From: Paraburkholderia ultramafica
GTDB taxonomy: Bacteria > Pseudomonadota > Gammaproteobacteria > Burkholderiales > Burkholderiaceae
Assembly (NCBI RefSeq): GCF_902859915.1
Contig: NZ_CADIKK010000011.1
Span: 62,001-126,000, forward strand
Direction: 5' to 3'
Length of the DNA: 64,000 bases
Both the position numbers and the translations under genes were made by a program. The notes beneath the pieces are model-generated. The model was not told the origin of the DNA. It saw only the letters and a list, made by a program, of their open reading frames with translations, and ran no database searches. Shown piece after piece: positions 54,614 through 62,410 of the stretch (its first letter is position 1; the number at the start of each line of letters is the position of its first letter).

Positions 54614-54763
54614 TCCCTGGGGCTCTCGCCGGCCGCCGTGACCAAGGCGATGCGCGAACTGGAAGCCGATCTGCACGCTCCGCTGGTGGTGCGCAGCGCG
54701 AGCGGCGTCGCGTTCACCGAGTTCGGCCGCGCGCTGGTCGTGCACGCGCGGCGCTTGCGATAA
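54614..54763 (+). pseudogene. LysR-family regulator, HTH-only fragment
   Basis: About 49 codons of a LysR DNA-binding domain: SLGLSPAAVTKAMRELEADL, PLVVRSASGVAFTEFGRAL and VVHARRLR, then TAA/TGA-like stop at 54761-54763. The first helix and all of the effector domain are gone. It lies between the MFS and aldehyde dehydrogenase fragments. Confidence 0.72.
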
Positions 54764-55008
54764 ACGTCGAGAATCACCTGCAACAGATCGATGCGCTGTT
54801 CGATCGTGGTCTCGCTGTACGCGGCAAACGCGCGCTTCGCGGCGGCGACCGCGCGATCGACATCGGCTGCGCTGCCGAGCGAAATTTTCGCGAACGCGTT
54901 GGCGGTCGACGGATCGATCACGTCGAGCGTCGCGGGTTGCGTCTGGTCAGCCGGAGCGACAGGGTCAACCCACTGGCCGTCGATATAAAACTGTGTGGCG
55001 TGCTGCAT
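54751..55008 (-). pseudogene. Aldehyde dehydrogenase, N-terminal fragment
   Basis: About 86 codons from ATG 55008: ATQFYIDGQWVDPV, DVIDPSTANAFAKISLGSAA, DVDRAVAAAKRAFAAYSETT and IDLLQVILDVYRKR. Family proteins have ~475 residues; cofactor and catalytic regions are absent. A GTTTCA-type palindrome (55025-55036) lies 16 nt upstream of the start, so promoter-proximal control DNA seems preserved. Confidence 0.78.
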
Positions 55009-55024
55009 GGCCTTGTCCTCAACA

Positions 55025-55036
55025 TGAAACGTTTCA
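55025..55036. promoter_or_regulatory. LacI-type operator candidate
   Basis: Perfect 12-bp palindrome TGAAACGTTTCA upstream of the aldehyde dehydrogenase fragment. The form is typical of LacI/GalR-family operators; no such regulator is encoded in the window. Confidence 0.5.
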
Positions 55037-55281
55037 GGTCAGATGCGGGGCGGTCCATCGCACCCGTTGCGGCGTCGCGCGTCGCGGCTTCACCGCTTCA
55101 AGCTTAGTCGCCGGCACCACCGGATGCACGGTCACATTACGCCGCGATCCGCTGCGCAGCCAGCGGCGGCCGCGCGGTCCCTACACGTGGCGAGATCGAA
55201 GAAGAACGGGGGCCTGCTGCAATACGCTACCCGCGAGGCCCGCGCCGCCCGCACGGCCCGCACCCGCGCGCGTCAAGCGCG
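55037..55281. other. Intergenic region downstream of argP
   Basis: About 245 nt with no gene or terminator recognised; shadow frames only. Confidence 0.3.
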
Positions 55282-56175
55282 TCAATCGAGAAACTCCGCC
55301 GCCCGCTTGCGCAGCTCCGCGCCGAAGTCGTCGAGCCAGCCGATCGACAGACGCCAGCTCTGCCAGTACAGATCGACATCGATCGGCTTGCCCGGCGCCA
55401 TCTCCACCAGCTCGCCGCTCGCCAGATGCGCGGCGATCATCCGCTCCGGGCACATGCCCCAGCCGAGCCCCGTCACGCAGGCCCGCAAAAAGCCGGCGAC
55501 GTGCGGAATCCAGTGCAACGGCGGGTCGAGTTCCGCGCGCGTGATGCGGCGCATGAAGCGCTTTTGCAACTGGTCCTTCGGATTGAAATCGACGCACGGC
55601 GTGCGCCGCAGACTTTCGCGCGTGACGCCGGCGGCAAAGTAGCGCGCGAGAAATGCCGGCGAGCAGACCGCCAGATAGCGCATCCGCCCGAGCCGCGTCG
55701 AGCGGCAGCCCTGCACCGGCTCGGCCTGCGTGGTGAGCGCGCCTTGCACACTGCCGTCGCGAATCCGCTCGGCGGTGTGGTCCTGATCGTCGATCACCAG
55801 ATCGAGCAGCATCTCCCGCTCGACGCAGAACGGCGCCACCGCGTCGATGAACCACGTGCCGACGCTGTCGTCGTTGACGGCCACGCGCAGCGCCGGCCAC
55901 GGCTCCACCAGCGCGCCGGGCAGCGCCGGCAGGCGGCCGTTGAGCTCCGCTTCGAGCAATTGCACGCGTTCGGTATGGCGGCACAGCAGCGCGCCCGAGG
56001 TGGTCGCGACGCACGGCTGGCCGCGCTTTACGAGCACGCTGCCGACCCGCTCCTCCAGCAGCTTGACCCGCTGCGACACCGCCGACGGCGTGACATTCAG
56101 TTCGCCGGCCGCGCGATCGAACGAGCCGTGGCGCACCACGGCGGCCAGTGCATCGAGCAACGCATAGTCGAGCAT
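55282..56175 (-). CDS. argP: ArgP/LysG-type LysR regulator
   Basis: 297 residues. LysR HTH (AAGELNVTPSAVSQRVKLLE) and effector domain with PCVDFNPKDQLQKRFMRR, characteristic of ArgP (IciA). In E. coli and Corynebacterium, ArgP/LysG activates the divergent argO/lysE exporter gene in response to arginine, lysine or His. AAGGAG lies 8 nt upstream of ATG 56175. Divergent argO is 98 nt away, the conserved arrangement. Confidence 0.92.
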   Translation of the reverse strand: MLDYALLDALAAVVRHGSFDRAAGELNVTPSAVSQRVKLLEERVGSVLVKRGQPCVATTSGALLCRHTERVQLLEAELNGRLPALPGALVEPWPALRVAVNDDSVGTWFIDAVAPFCVEREMLLDLVIDDQDHTAERIRDGSVQGALTTQAEPVQGCRSTRLGRMRYLAVCSPAFLARYFAAGVTRESLRRTPCVDFNPKDQLQKRFMRRITRAELDPPLHWIPHVAGFLRACVTGLGWGMCPERMIAAHLASGELVEMAPGKPIDVDLYWQSWRLSIGWLDDFGAELRKRAAEFLD

Positions 56176-56273
56176 TAGCGCTCCTTAATTGGCATTAAAT
56201 TTATTAGCTTCTCTTATGAGACGCAAAACCGCAGACTAGCGCCTTTCGCTTGCCTCCGTCTACTGGATCGTTT

Positions 56274-56891
56274 ATGAACTGGCTGTCTTTCTCCCACGGC
56301 GCCGCCCTGTGCGCATCGCTGATCGTGACGATCGGCGCGCAGAACGCCTTCGTGCTGCGTCAGGGCATCATGCGCTCGCATGTCGGCAAGATCATCGCGC
56401 TGTGCGCGCTGTCGGACTTCATTCTGATCGGAGCGGGCGTCGGTGGCGCATCGGTGCTGGTGCAACGCTACCCGGTGTTCGTCCATACGATGCTGTATGT
56501 CGGGCTCGCCTATCTCGTGTGGTTCGGCATCAACGCGCTGCGCCGCGCGGTGCGGCCGGAGAATGCGGTGCTGGACACCAATGCGAGCGGCGCGGCGCCC
56601 ACGCAACGCGCGATGCCGATCATCCTGATGACGCTCGCCCTCACCTGGCTCAACCCGCACGTGTATCTCGACACGTTCCTGCTGATCGGCACGGCCGGCG
56701 CGCGTGAGCCGGAAGGCGCACGGGTCGCGTTCGCGCTCGGGGCGATGGTGGTCAGCGGGATCTGGTTTATCGGCCTCGGTTACGGCGCGCGCGCGCTGGC
56801 GCCGCTGTTTCGCCGAGCCACTGCGTGGCGCGTGCTGGATGGCGCGATCGGCAGCATGGTGTTGCTGCTCGCGGTCACGCAGTTGCGCTGA
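56274..56891 (+). CDS. argO: LysE/ArgO-family basic amino-acid exporter
   Basis: 205 residues, about six hydrophobic segments. Signature ASLIVTIGAQNAFVLRQGIM at the N-terminus and ALTWLNPHVYLDTFLLIGT in the middle (N-P-H-Y-D block conserved in LysE/ArgO). Exports arginine and/or lysine. Start ATG 56274. Divergent from argP, whose product should activate it when basic amino acids accumulate, complementing the arginine uptake and degradation genes at the start of the window. Confidence 0.92.
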   Translation: MNWLSFSHGAALCASLIVTIGAQNAFVLRQGIMRSHVGKIIALCALSDFILIGAGVGGASVLVQRYPVFVHTMLYVGLAYLVWFGINALRRAVRPENAVLDTNASGAAPTQRAMPIILMTLALTWLNPHVYLDTFLLIGTAGAREPEGARVAFALGAMVVSGIWFIGLGYGARALAPLFRRATAWRVLDGAIGSMVLLLAVTQLR

Positions 56892-56944
56892 ATGCGGCGT
56901 TGCATGAAGGCGCGCGTGAGACCGCCGCCTTCGTCAAACAGCCG

Positions 56945-57202
56945 TCATTCGACTTCGAGCACCCGTGCCGGGTTGTGCCCAGCAGGCGCGATGGTGTGAT
57001 CGCCCGGCACGAGGTTCATCAGCCGTGCGAACACCGGCCATTTGACCAGCGACTGCTGATACGACTCCTTCGCCTGCCCATCGAAATAGTTGGCCGGATC
57101 GACTTCGGGCAATCGACGCGCGAGGCCCGTGATGTCGTCCACCGGCCAGCCTCCGGCGTTTGCATCAGCATTCGCGACAGCTTTCACACCCACCCCCGTC
57201 AT
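56945..57202 (-). CDS. BcsR-like small cellulose-biosynthesis protein
   Basis: 85 residues. The core DDITGLARRLPEVDPANYF followed by SLVKWPVFARLMNL aligns by eye with E. coli BcsR (NDI...L..iDYadi...KRWPLLaef). BcsR stabilises BcsQ and helps assemble the BcsRQ-BcsE regulatory complex. Start ATG 57202 overlaps the bcsG stop as ATGA. In E. coli bcsR precedes bcsQ; here it is the last gene of the run, an unusual position. A BcsP-type identity is an alternative. Confidence 0.55.
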   Translation of the reverse strand: MTGVGVKAVANADANAGGWPVDDITGLARRLPEVDPANYFDGQAKESYQQSLVKWPVFARLMNLVPGDHTIAPAGHNPARVLEVE

Positions 57203-58749
57203 TTGCCATCCACCCATACGCCGTCCGGCGTCTTCACCACGTAACCGGACGCCGTCTTCATCGTCACCGTCCCTTCGTTTTCGCCGATCATCTGCGTTTG
57301 CGGCAGATTCGCCGCGTACTGCGACAAGGTCACGCCCGGCTTGAACGGACTGTTCGACACGAGGTTCGACAATAGTTGCGCAAGCGCGAGGAAACTCGTC
57401 GGATTGTCGATCACGGTGGTCGCCCCATGATTGCCCTGGAAGCCGACCAGGCGCACGCCCGCGGGTCCGTGCACGACGCGCGGCGTCGGAATTTCACGCA
57501 AGCCGGCCACCTGGTTCGCGTCGCCACGCAGTGCCGCGCCGTGTTCCGGCACGAACACGATCACCGCACGCCGGCCCGACGCCGCGATCAGATCCGCGAA
57601 GCGGTCGAAATCGCTCATCAGTTTGTTCACACGCTGCGGGTACGAATCGATGCTCGACAGACTGCTGTTCGGCAGCCGGTTGCCGTCGTGCAGACTGATC
57701 GTGTTGTAGTACAGCGCGACCGGCCCCGGCGTGCTGGCGCGCTGCGCGTACCAGTTGGCGAGCGTCGCATAATCGTCGCGAATCGGCGAGCCGTCGAACG
57801 CATGCATCGCGACCGGCACACTGGTATTCGAAATCATCGGCACGTTCGGCACGCCGGCGTTGTCGTGCACCAGTTGCAGGAAGTTATCGAAGTGGCCGTC
57901 GTGATTCAGCATCGTCTGCGGCGTGTAGCCCGCTTGCGCGAGATCGGCCAGCAGATGGCACTGTTGCGGCGCGTCCTTGTAGAGGTCCGCGTGCGCCTGC
58001 TGGCCGCAGCTCGCGCGCAGCACACGAATCGCCGCCGGTCCGCTATAGCTCGCCGCCGTGCTGAAGTTCGTGAACAGATAGTCGAAGTGGCTCAGCATCG
58101 GATGATTGCGCGCCTTCACGGCGTCGAGATCGTCCCACGACAGCGAACAGATATGCAGCACGATCACGTCGAACTGCGTGCTCACGTCGGCGCCGAGATG
58201 GCCGAATGTCACCTGCCGCTGCGACTCCTGCGTGCGGAACGCGGCCAGCGCCGCGTTATGGTCGAGCGGCTGCGCGGCCAACGCATTGCTTGATGCGGCC
58301 ACCGCCGGCGCGCTGCGCCATTGCGCGAGCACCGTGCTGCCCTCCTGCCATAGCGGAATCGCGACCAGCGCGATCAGCACGAACGTCGCGACGCGCAGCC
58401 AGCGGTTCACGATCAGATAACCGATCAATCCGCCGACGGCGGCAAGCAGCAGCATCGGCGGCAGGAAACGCTGCGCGAGTTCGAGCCAGTAGCCGAAGCT
58501 GAACGTCGTGAGGTTGCCGAACTCCTCGGTCAGACGCGAGAACGGCGGCACGTTCGCCTCGTGATACATCAGCGGCACGCCGATCGCGAGTCCGAGCAGG
58601 TTGCGCAACACGCGCAGCCCGCGATGCCGCAGCGTCGCGCTCGCGGCAAGCACCAGCGCGAAGCCGATATTGGCGAGCCACAGCGGCTGCAGATGCCCGC
58701 CGGTGAACAGGTACAGCTTGATGATGAAATACAGGTTCCACAGAGTCAT
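57199..58749 (-). CDS. bcsG: Cellulose phosphoethanolamine transferase BcsG
   Basis: 516 residues. Four to five N-terminal membrane helices (to about 135), then a periplasmic alkaline-phosphatase-superfamily domain. Cys201 in LHICSLSW, nucleophile Ser236 in AASYSGPAA, zinc-site His in SLHDGNRLP and PEHGAALRGD are in place. Modifies cellulose with phosphoethanolamine from phosphatidylethanolamine; interacts with BcsF. 42 nt downstream of bcsA. Confidence 0.92.
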   Translation of the reverse strand: MTLWNLYFIIKLYLFTGGHLQPLWLANIGFALVLAASATLRHRGLRVLRNLLGLAIGVPLMYHEANVPPFSRLTEEFGNLTTFSFGYWLELAQRFLPPMLLLAAVGGLIGYLIVNRWLRVATFVLIALVAIPLWQEGSTVLAQWRSAPAVAASSNALAAQPLDHNAALAAFRTQESQRQVTFGHLGADVSTQFDVIVLHICSLSWDDLDAVKARNHPMLSHFDYLFTNFSTAASYSGPAAIRVLRASCGQQAHADLYKDAPQQCHLLADLAQAGYTPQTMLNHDGHFDNFLQLVHDNAGVPNVPMISNTSVPVAMHAFDGSPIRDDYATLANWYAQRASTPGPVALYYNTISLHDGNRLPNSSLSSIDSYPQRVNKLMSDFDRFADLIAASGRRAVIVFVPEHGAALRGDANQVAGLREIPTPRVVHGPAGVRLVGFQGNHGATTVIDNPTSFLALAQLLSNLVSNSPFKPGVTLSQYAANLPQTQMIGENEGTVTMKTASGYVVKTPDGVWVDGK

Positions 58750-58791
58750 GAACAGGTTTCTCTTATTGGCCGGGCGCGCACGCCAGCGGCA

Positions 58792-61422
58792 TTAATAGCG
58801 TGTACGGTCCAGCGCGAGCAGCGACTGGCACGCGCGCAGCACGCCGGCCAGCAGCCTCGAATAGCCTTCGATCCCCATCGTCAGAACGTCCTTCAGGCCG
58901 CGCAGCGGCGTGTCCTCGACGGTTTGCTCGTCCCAGTCGAGCCACGCGTCGGCGCGGCCGAACGTGCATTGCACCATCTGCCGTTCCTGTTCGAGCGTCA
59001 GTCCGTCGAAGCGCACGCCCAGGTTGCCGCCGACAAACCGGCTCACATACACCGGGAAATGGAATTGCCGGTCGCCGCGGCTAAGGCACACGCCAAGGCT
59101 GTCGCCAGGCGCGAGTTGCAGAGCCGGATCGACCTCCAGACCGAGGCCGCCGGTCGAATAGTCGCTGGTAGTGCACGCCACCGTCGTGCCGTCCGCGAGC
59201 AGCAACGTGGCGGCCGCGCGCATCGCGATGCGATGGGTGACGCGCACCTGCTTCGCCTCGCGCGCCACGCTCGCCGCCGCGCCGAGCATCACGAGGTTGT
59301 AGAGCGTCCAGAACACGTTCATCAGGATCGTCGGGGTCTCGCCGCCCTGCCCGAACATCAGCCGGTACACGCCGGCCAGCAGCGCGCATGCGTTCAATCC
59401 GAGCAGCACCAGATACGGCTTCGACACGGCCCAGTCGAAGTAGCCTTCGTCGATCCGGCCGCCCTTGTCGGTCACGTTGAACTTGCCGTGCTTCGGGCTG
59501 AAGAAGGCGATGGTGGTCGGCAGCGCGATGTACCACGCGAGCACTGACTCATACACTTCGGCCCAGAACGAGTGGCGGAATTTGCCCTGCATCCGCGAGT
59601 TCGCGAGGTTGGCGAGCACGATGTACGGCAGCACGAATCCCGCAATGGTGGTCGCCGACGCGTTGATGAAGTACATCTGGAAGAACAGGTACGCCATCGG
59701 CATGGTCAGGAAGATGAGCCGTGGCACGCCGTAGAAGAAATGCAGCATCGCGTTGCCGTAGCACAGCCGCTGGAAGAAGCTCAGGCCGCGGCCGAGAAAC
59801 GGATTGTCGATGCGGAAAATCTGCGCCATGCCGCGCGCCCAGCGCGTGCGCTGCTTGATGTGGCTCGCGAGACTTTCGGTGGCGAGACCGGCGGCCTGCA
59901 CGGTCGGCAGATAGGCGGTCGTGTAGCCGCGCCGGTGCAGCTTGAGCGCGGTGTGCGCGTCCTCCGTGACGGTCTCCACCGCGACGCCGCCCACTTCCTC
60001 GAGCGCCGTGCGCTTGATGACCGCGCACGATCCGCAGAAGAACGACGCGTTCCACAGATCGTTGCCGGACTGCACGAGTCCGTAAAACAGGTTGCCTTCG
60101 TTCGGCACGCGGCGGAACGTGCCGAGGTTGCGCTCGAACGGATCGGGCGAGAAGAAGTGATGCGGGGTCTGCACCATCGCGCAGCGGGCGTCGCGCAGAA
60201 AGGTGCCCATCGTGGTTTGCAGGAACGAGCGCGTTGGCACGTGATCGCAATCGAAGATCGCGATGTACTCGCCGTGCGTCTTCTCCAGCGCCCGGTTGAT
60301 GTTGCCGGCCTTCGCGTGACGATTGTCGTCGCGCGTGAGATAGCCGATGCCGCTGTCGCGCGCGAATCTCCTGAATTCTTCGCGATGGCCGTCGTCGAGC
60401 AGATACACGCGCAGCTTGTCGGCCGGCCAGTCGATGCCTTGCGCGGCGAACACGGTCGGCCGCACCACCGACAGCGGCTCGTTATAGGTCGGAATGTAAA
60501 TATCGACGCTCGGCCAACGGGTGGTGTCGGCGGGCAGTTCGGCGACCGCGCGGTCCAGCGGCCACGCGGTCTGCACGAAGCCGAGCAGCAGAATGATCCA
60601 CGTATAGGCTTCGGCGCCAAACAGCAGATAGCCGAGGATCGCCTCGCCCGGCGTCTGGAACGACAGCGTCTGCGTCACGCGCCACCAGACGTAGCGCACC
60701 ATCGCGAGCAGCGCGAGCGTCGTGAGGATCAGCACCGGCATGCGGCCAGGGAAGCGGCGCAAGATCAGCGCGACGATCACCAGCACCGCGAAGAACTCGA
60801 ACTCCCCGCCCGACGACAACGGTGACGTGCCGATCAGGGTCCACAAGCCCGCGCCCGCCAGCACGATGAGCGGCAGTAGCCAGCGAATGTGGCCGATGCG
60901 CTGCGTGCCGGCTTCGAGTTGCTCGCCCCAGCGCTGCCACGGCAGGCTCGGCAGCATCGCTTCGAGACGGCGGCGCAGGCGGCGCCAGCGCAGCAACACC
61001 GGCACCAGCCAGCGATCGATCCAGTCGAGCGCGGCGCGCACTTTTGCCGCGCCGCTCTGCTCGGGCAATCGCGGCGCGCGCACGAAAGCGCGCCACAGCC
61101 ATGCGCGCAGACGATGCGGTTCGAGCACGCCCCATTGCAGCGCCAGATGCAGCACGGCGGTTCTGATCCAGCGGCGCGCGTAGTCAGGCTTGCCCGGCGC
61201 CGGCGGCTGGAAGAACAGGCGCACGAACCAGTCGAGCGGCGTGCGGCCGGCGGGTACGCCGAGGCCGCGCGCGAGCCAGTCGAGCATGCGTTGGCGCCGC
61301 GTGCGCGGCGGGCGGCCAGCGTTGATGGGCTCGCCAATGGGTTCGATTGCGGGCGCTTCGCCAGGCTCGCTGCCAGGGCTGCTCATTGGCCTGTTGATCG
61401 GCCCGTTCTTCGGTCCGCTCAT
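58792..61422 (-). CDS. bcsA: Cellulose synthase catalytic subunit BcsA with PilZ domain
   Basis: 876 residues, like the long E. coli-type BcsA. N-terminal ~180 residues are a low-complexity Pro/Gly leader plus helical region. GT2 motifs: DDG (343-345), DCD (391-393), TED (486-488), QRTRW (524-528); eight or so membrane helices. C-terminal PilZ with RVTHR (727-731) and DYSTGG (754-759), so c-di-GMP should relieve autoinhibition. Start overlaps the bcsQ stop as ATGA. The usual next gene, bcsB, is not downstream; bcsG follows instead. Confidence 0.95.
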   Translation of the reverse strand: MSGPKNGPINRPMSSPGSEPGEAPAIEPIGEPINAGRPPRTRRQRMLDWLARGLGVPAGRTPLDWFVRLFFQPPAPGKPDYARRWIRTAVLHLALQWGVLEPHRLRAWLWRAFVRAPRLPEQSGAAKVRAALDWIDRWLVPVLLRWRRLRRRLEAMLPSLPWQRWGEQLEAGTQRIGHIRWLLPLIVLAGAGLWTLIGTSPLSSGGEFEFFAVLVIVALILRRFPGRMPVLILTTLALLAMVRYVWWRVTQTLSFQTPGEAILGYLLFGAEAYTWIILLLGFVQTAWPLDRAVAELPADTTRWPSVDIYIPTYNEPLSVVRPTVFAAQGIDWPADKLRVYLLDDGHREEFRRFARDSGIGYLTRDDNRHAKAGNINRALEKTHGEYIAIFDCDHVPTRSFLQTTMGTFLRDARCAMVQTPHHFFSPDPFERNLGTFRRVPNEGNLFYGLVQSGNDLWNASFFCGSCAVIKRTALEEVGGVAVETVTEDAHTALKLHRRGYTTAYLPTVQAAGLATESLASHIKQRTRWARGMAQIFRIDNPFLGRGLSFFQRLCYGNAMLHFFYGVPRLIFLTMPMAYLFFQMYFINASATTIAGFVLPYIVLANLANSRMQGKFRHSFWAEVYESVLAWYIALPTTIAFFSPKHGKFNVTDKGGRIDEGYFDWAVSKPYLVLLGLNACALLAGVYRLMFGQGGETPTILMNVFWTLYNLVMLGAAASVAREAKQVRVTHRIAMRAAATLLLADGTTVACTTSDYSTGGLGLEVDPALQLAPGDSLGVCLSRGDRQFHFPVYVSRFVGGNLGVRFDGLTLEQERQMVQCTFGRADAWLDWDEQTVEDTPLRGLKDVLTMGIEGYSRLLAGVLRACQSLLALDRTRY

Positions 61423-62207
61423 ACCCGCTCACCGTGACCGCGTGCGGCCGTCGCCGGTGTGCCGGCGACCCACGCGTCGAGCCAGTTGGCCAGACCATGT
61501 AGATCGTGCGATGCCTGCGAATGCGGGGCGTCGTCGAAGAGCCACGTGCCGCGCGCGAACGACTCGGGCAACGCCACGTCTAGATGCACGCGCTGCGCGA
61601 GCGGCAGACCGTTGCCGAGCGCTGCCGCGAGCATCGCGAGCACATCGCGCTGCATGTCGCGCGCCGGATTCAGCCGGTTCACGATGATCCTGAGATTCGC
61701 GCCGTCGCGCCGCAGTGCATCGAGCTGCGCGACCAGCGTCGCGCAGGCAGCCGGTTCGGGCGGCGTCACGCATAACACGAGGTCGGCGCAACGCACGGCC
61801 TGATCGGCTTGCTGCGACGGATAACGGGCGGTGTCGATCAGCACGACGCCGTCGCGCGGCAGAACAAGTTGCGCGAGCGCGTTCGCGAGCCATTGCGGCT
61901 CGGCGGCAAGCCGCGCATCGCAGCGCGCGCTGTGCGCGAGCGATACCGCGCCGTACGGCACGAACAGCACGCCCTCGGCGTTGCGCCACGTATGCGTATG
62001 CCACGCGCCGGCCTCGTCGAGCAACGCTTGCGCGATGCCGGCCGGCGCAAAACCGTCGATCCCGAGATGCGCGCCGAGCATGTTCTGCGGATCGAAGTCG
62101 AGCGCGACCACCTGGCGGCCGCGCCGCGCGAGCAACACCGCAAGTGCGGCGCTCAGCGTCGTGCGGCCCGTGCCGCCTGCGGTCGAAACGACGGCGATCG
62201 TTTTCAT
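61419..62207 (-). CDS. bcsQ: BcsQ, MinD/ParA-like ATPase of cellulose biosynthesis
   Basis: 262 residues, SIMIBI-class P-loop fold. The deviant Walker A reads STAGGTGRTTLS: both signature lysines are replaced (Thr/Arg), as also happens in E. coli BcsQ. Switch-like ALDFDPQNMLGAHLG and VVLIDTARYPSQ follow. Helps place and activate the synthase, with BcsR and BcsE. ATG 62207 overlaps the bcsF stop as ATGA. Confidence 0.9.
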   Translation of the reverse strand: MKTIAVVSTAGGTGRTTLSAALAVLLARRGRQVVALDFDPQNMLGAHLGIDGFAPAGIAQALLDEAGAWHTHTWRNAEGVLFVPYGAVSLAHSARCDARLAAEPQWLANALAQLVLPRDGVVLIDTARYPSQQADQAVRCADLVLCVTPPEPAACATLVAQLDALRRDGANLRIIVNRLNPARDMQRDVLAMLAAALGNGLPLAQRVHLDVALPESFARGTWLFDDAPHSQASHDLHGLANWLDAWVAGTPATAARGHGERV

Positions 62208-62410
62208 CGGGTGGCCTCGTCGACGCTCTGTGAGTCCGGCAACAGCCTGGCGCGCAACGCGACCGGTTCGATGTCGCAATGCACCGCGTCGCGCGGATCG
62301 AAGCCCCGCATTGCCGCGAGCCCCCGGCGCGCACTGCCGCGCTGCCAGACGATCCACACCGGGACCGCGAGGATCAGACCGGCGGCGAAACAGGTCAGTA
62401 GAAATTCCAT
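62204..62410 (-). CDS. bcsF: BcsF, small membrane protein of cellulose modification
   Basis: 68 residues from ATG 62410, which shares one base with the bcsE stop (TGATG). One N-terminal helix (FLLTCFAAGLILAVPVWIVW), then a basic cytoplasmic tail. In E. coli BcsF binds BcsE-c-di-GMP and passes the signal to BcsG. Identification rests on size, topology and position between bcsE and bcsQ. Confidence 0.82.
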   Translation of the reverse strand: MEFLLTCFAAGLILAVPVWIVWQRGSARRGLAAMRGFDPRDAVHCDIEPVALRARLLPDSQSVDEATR

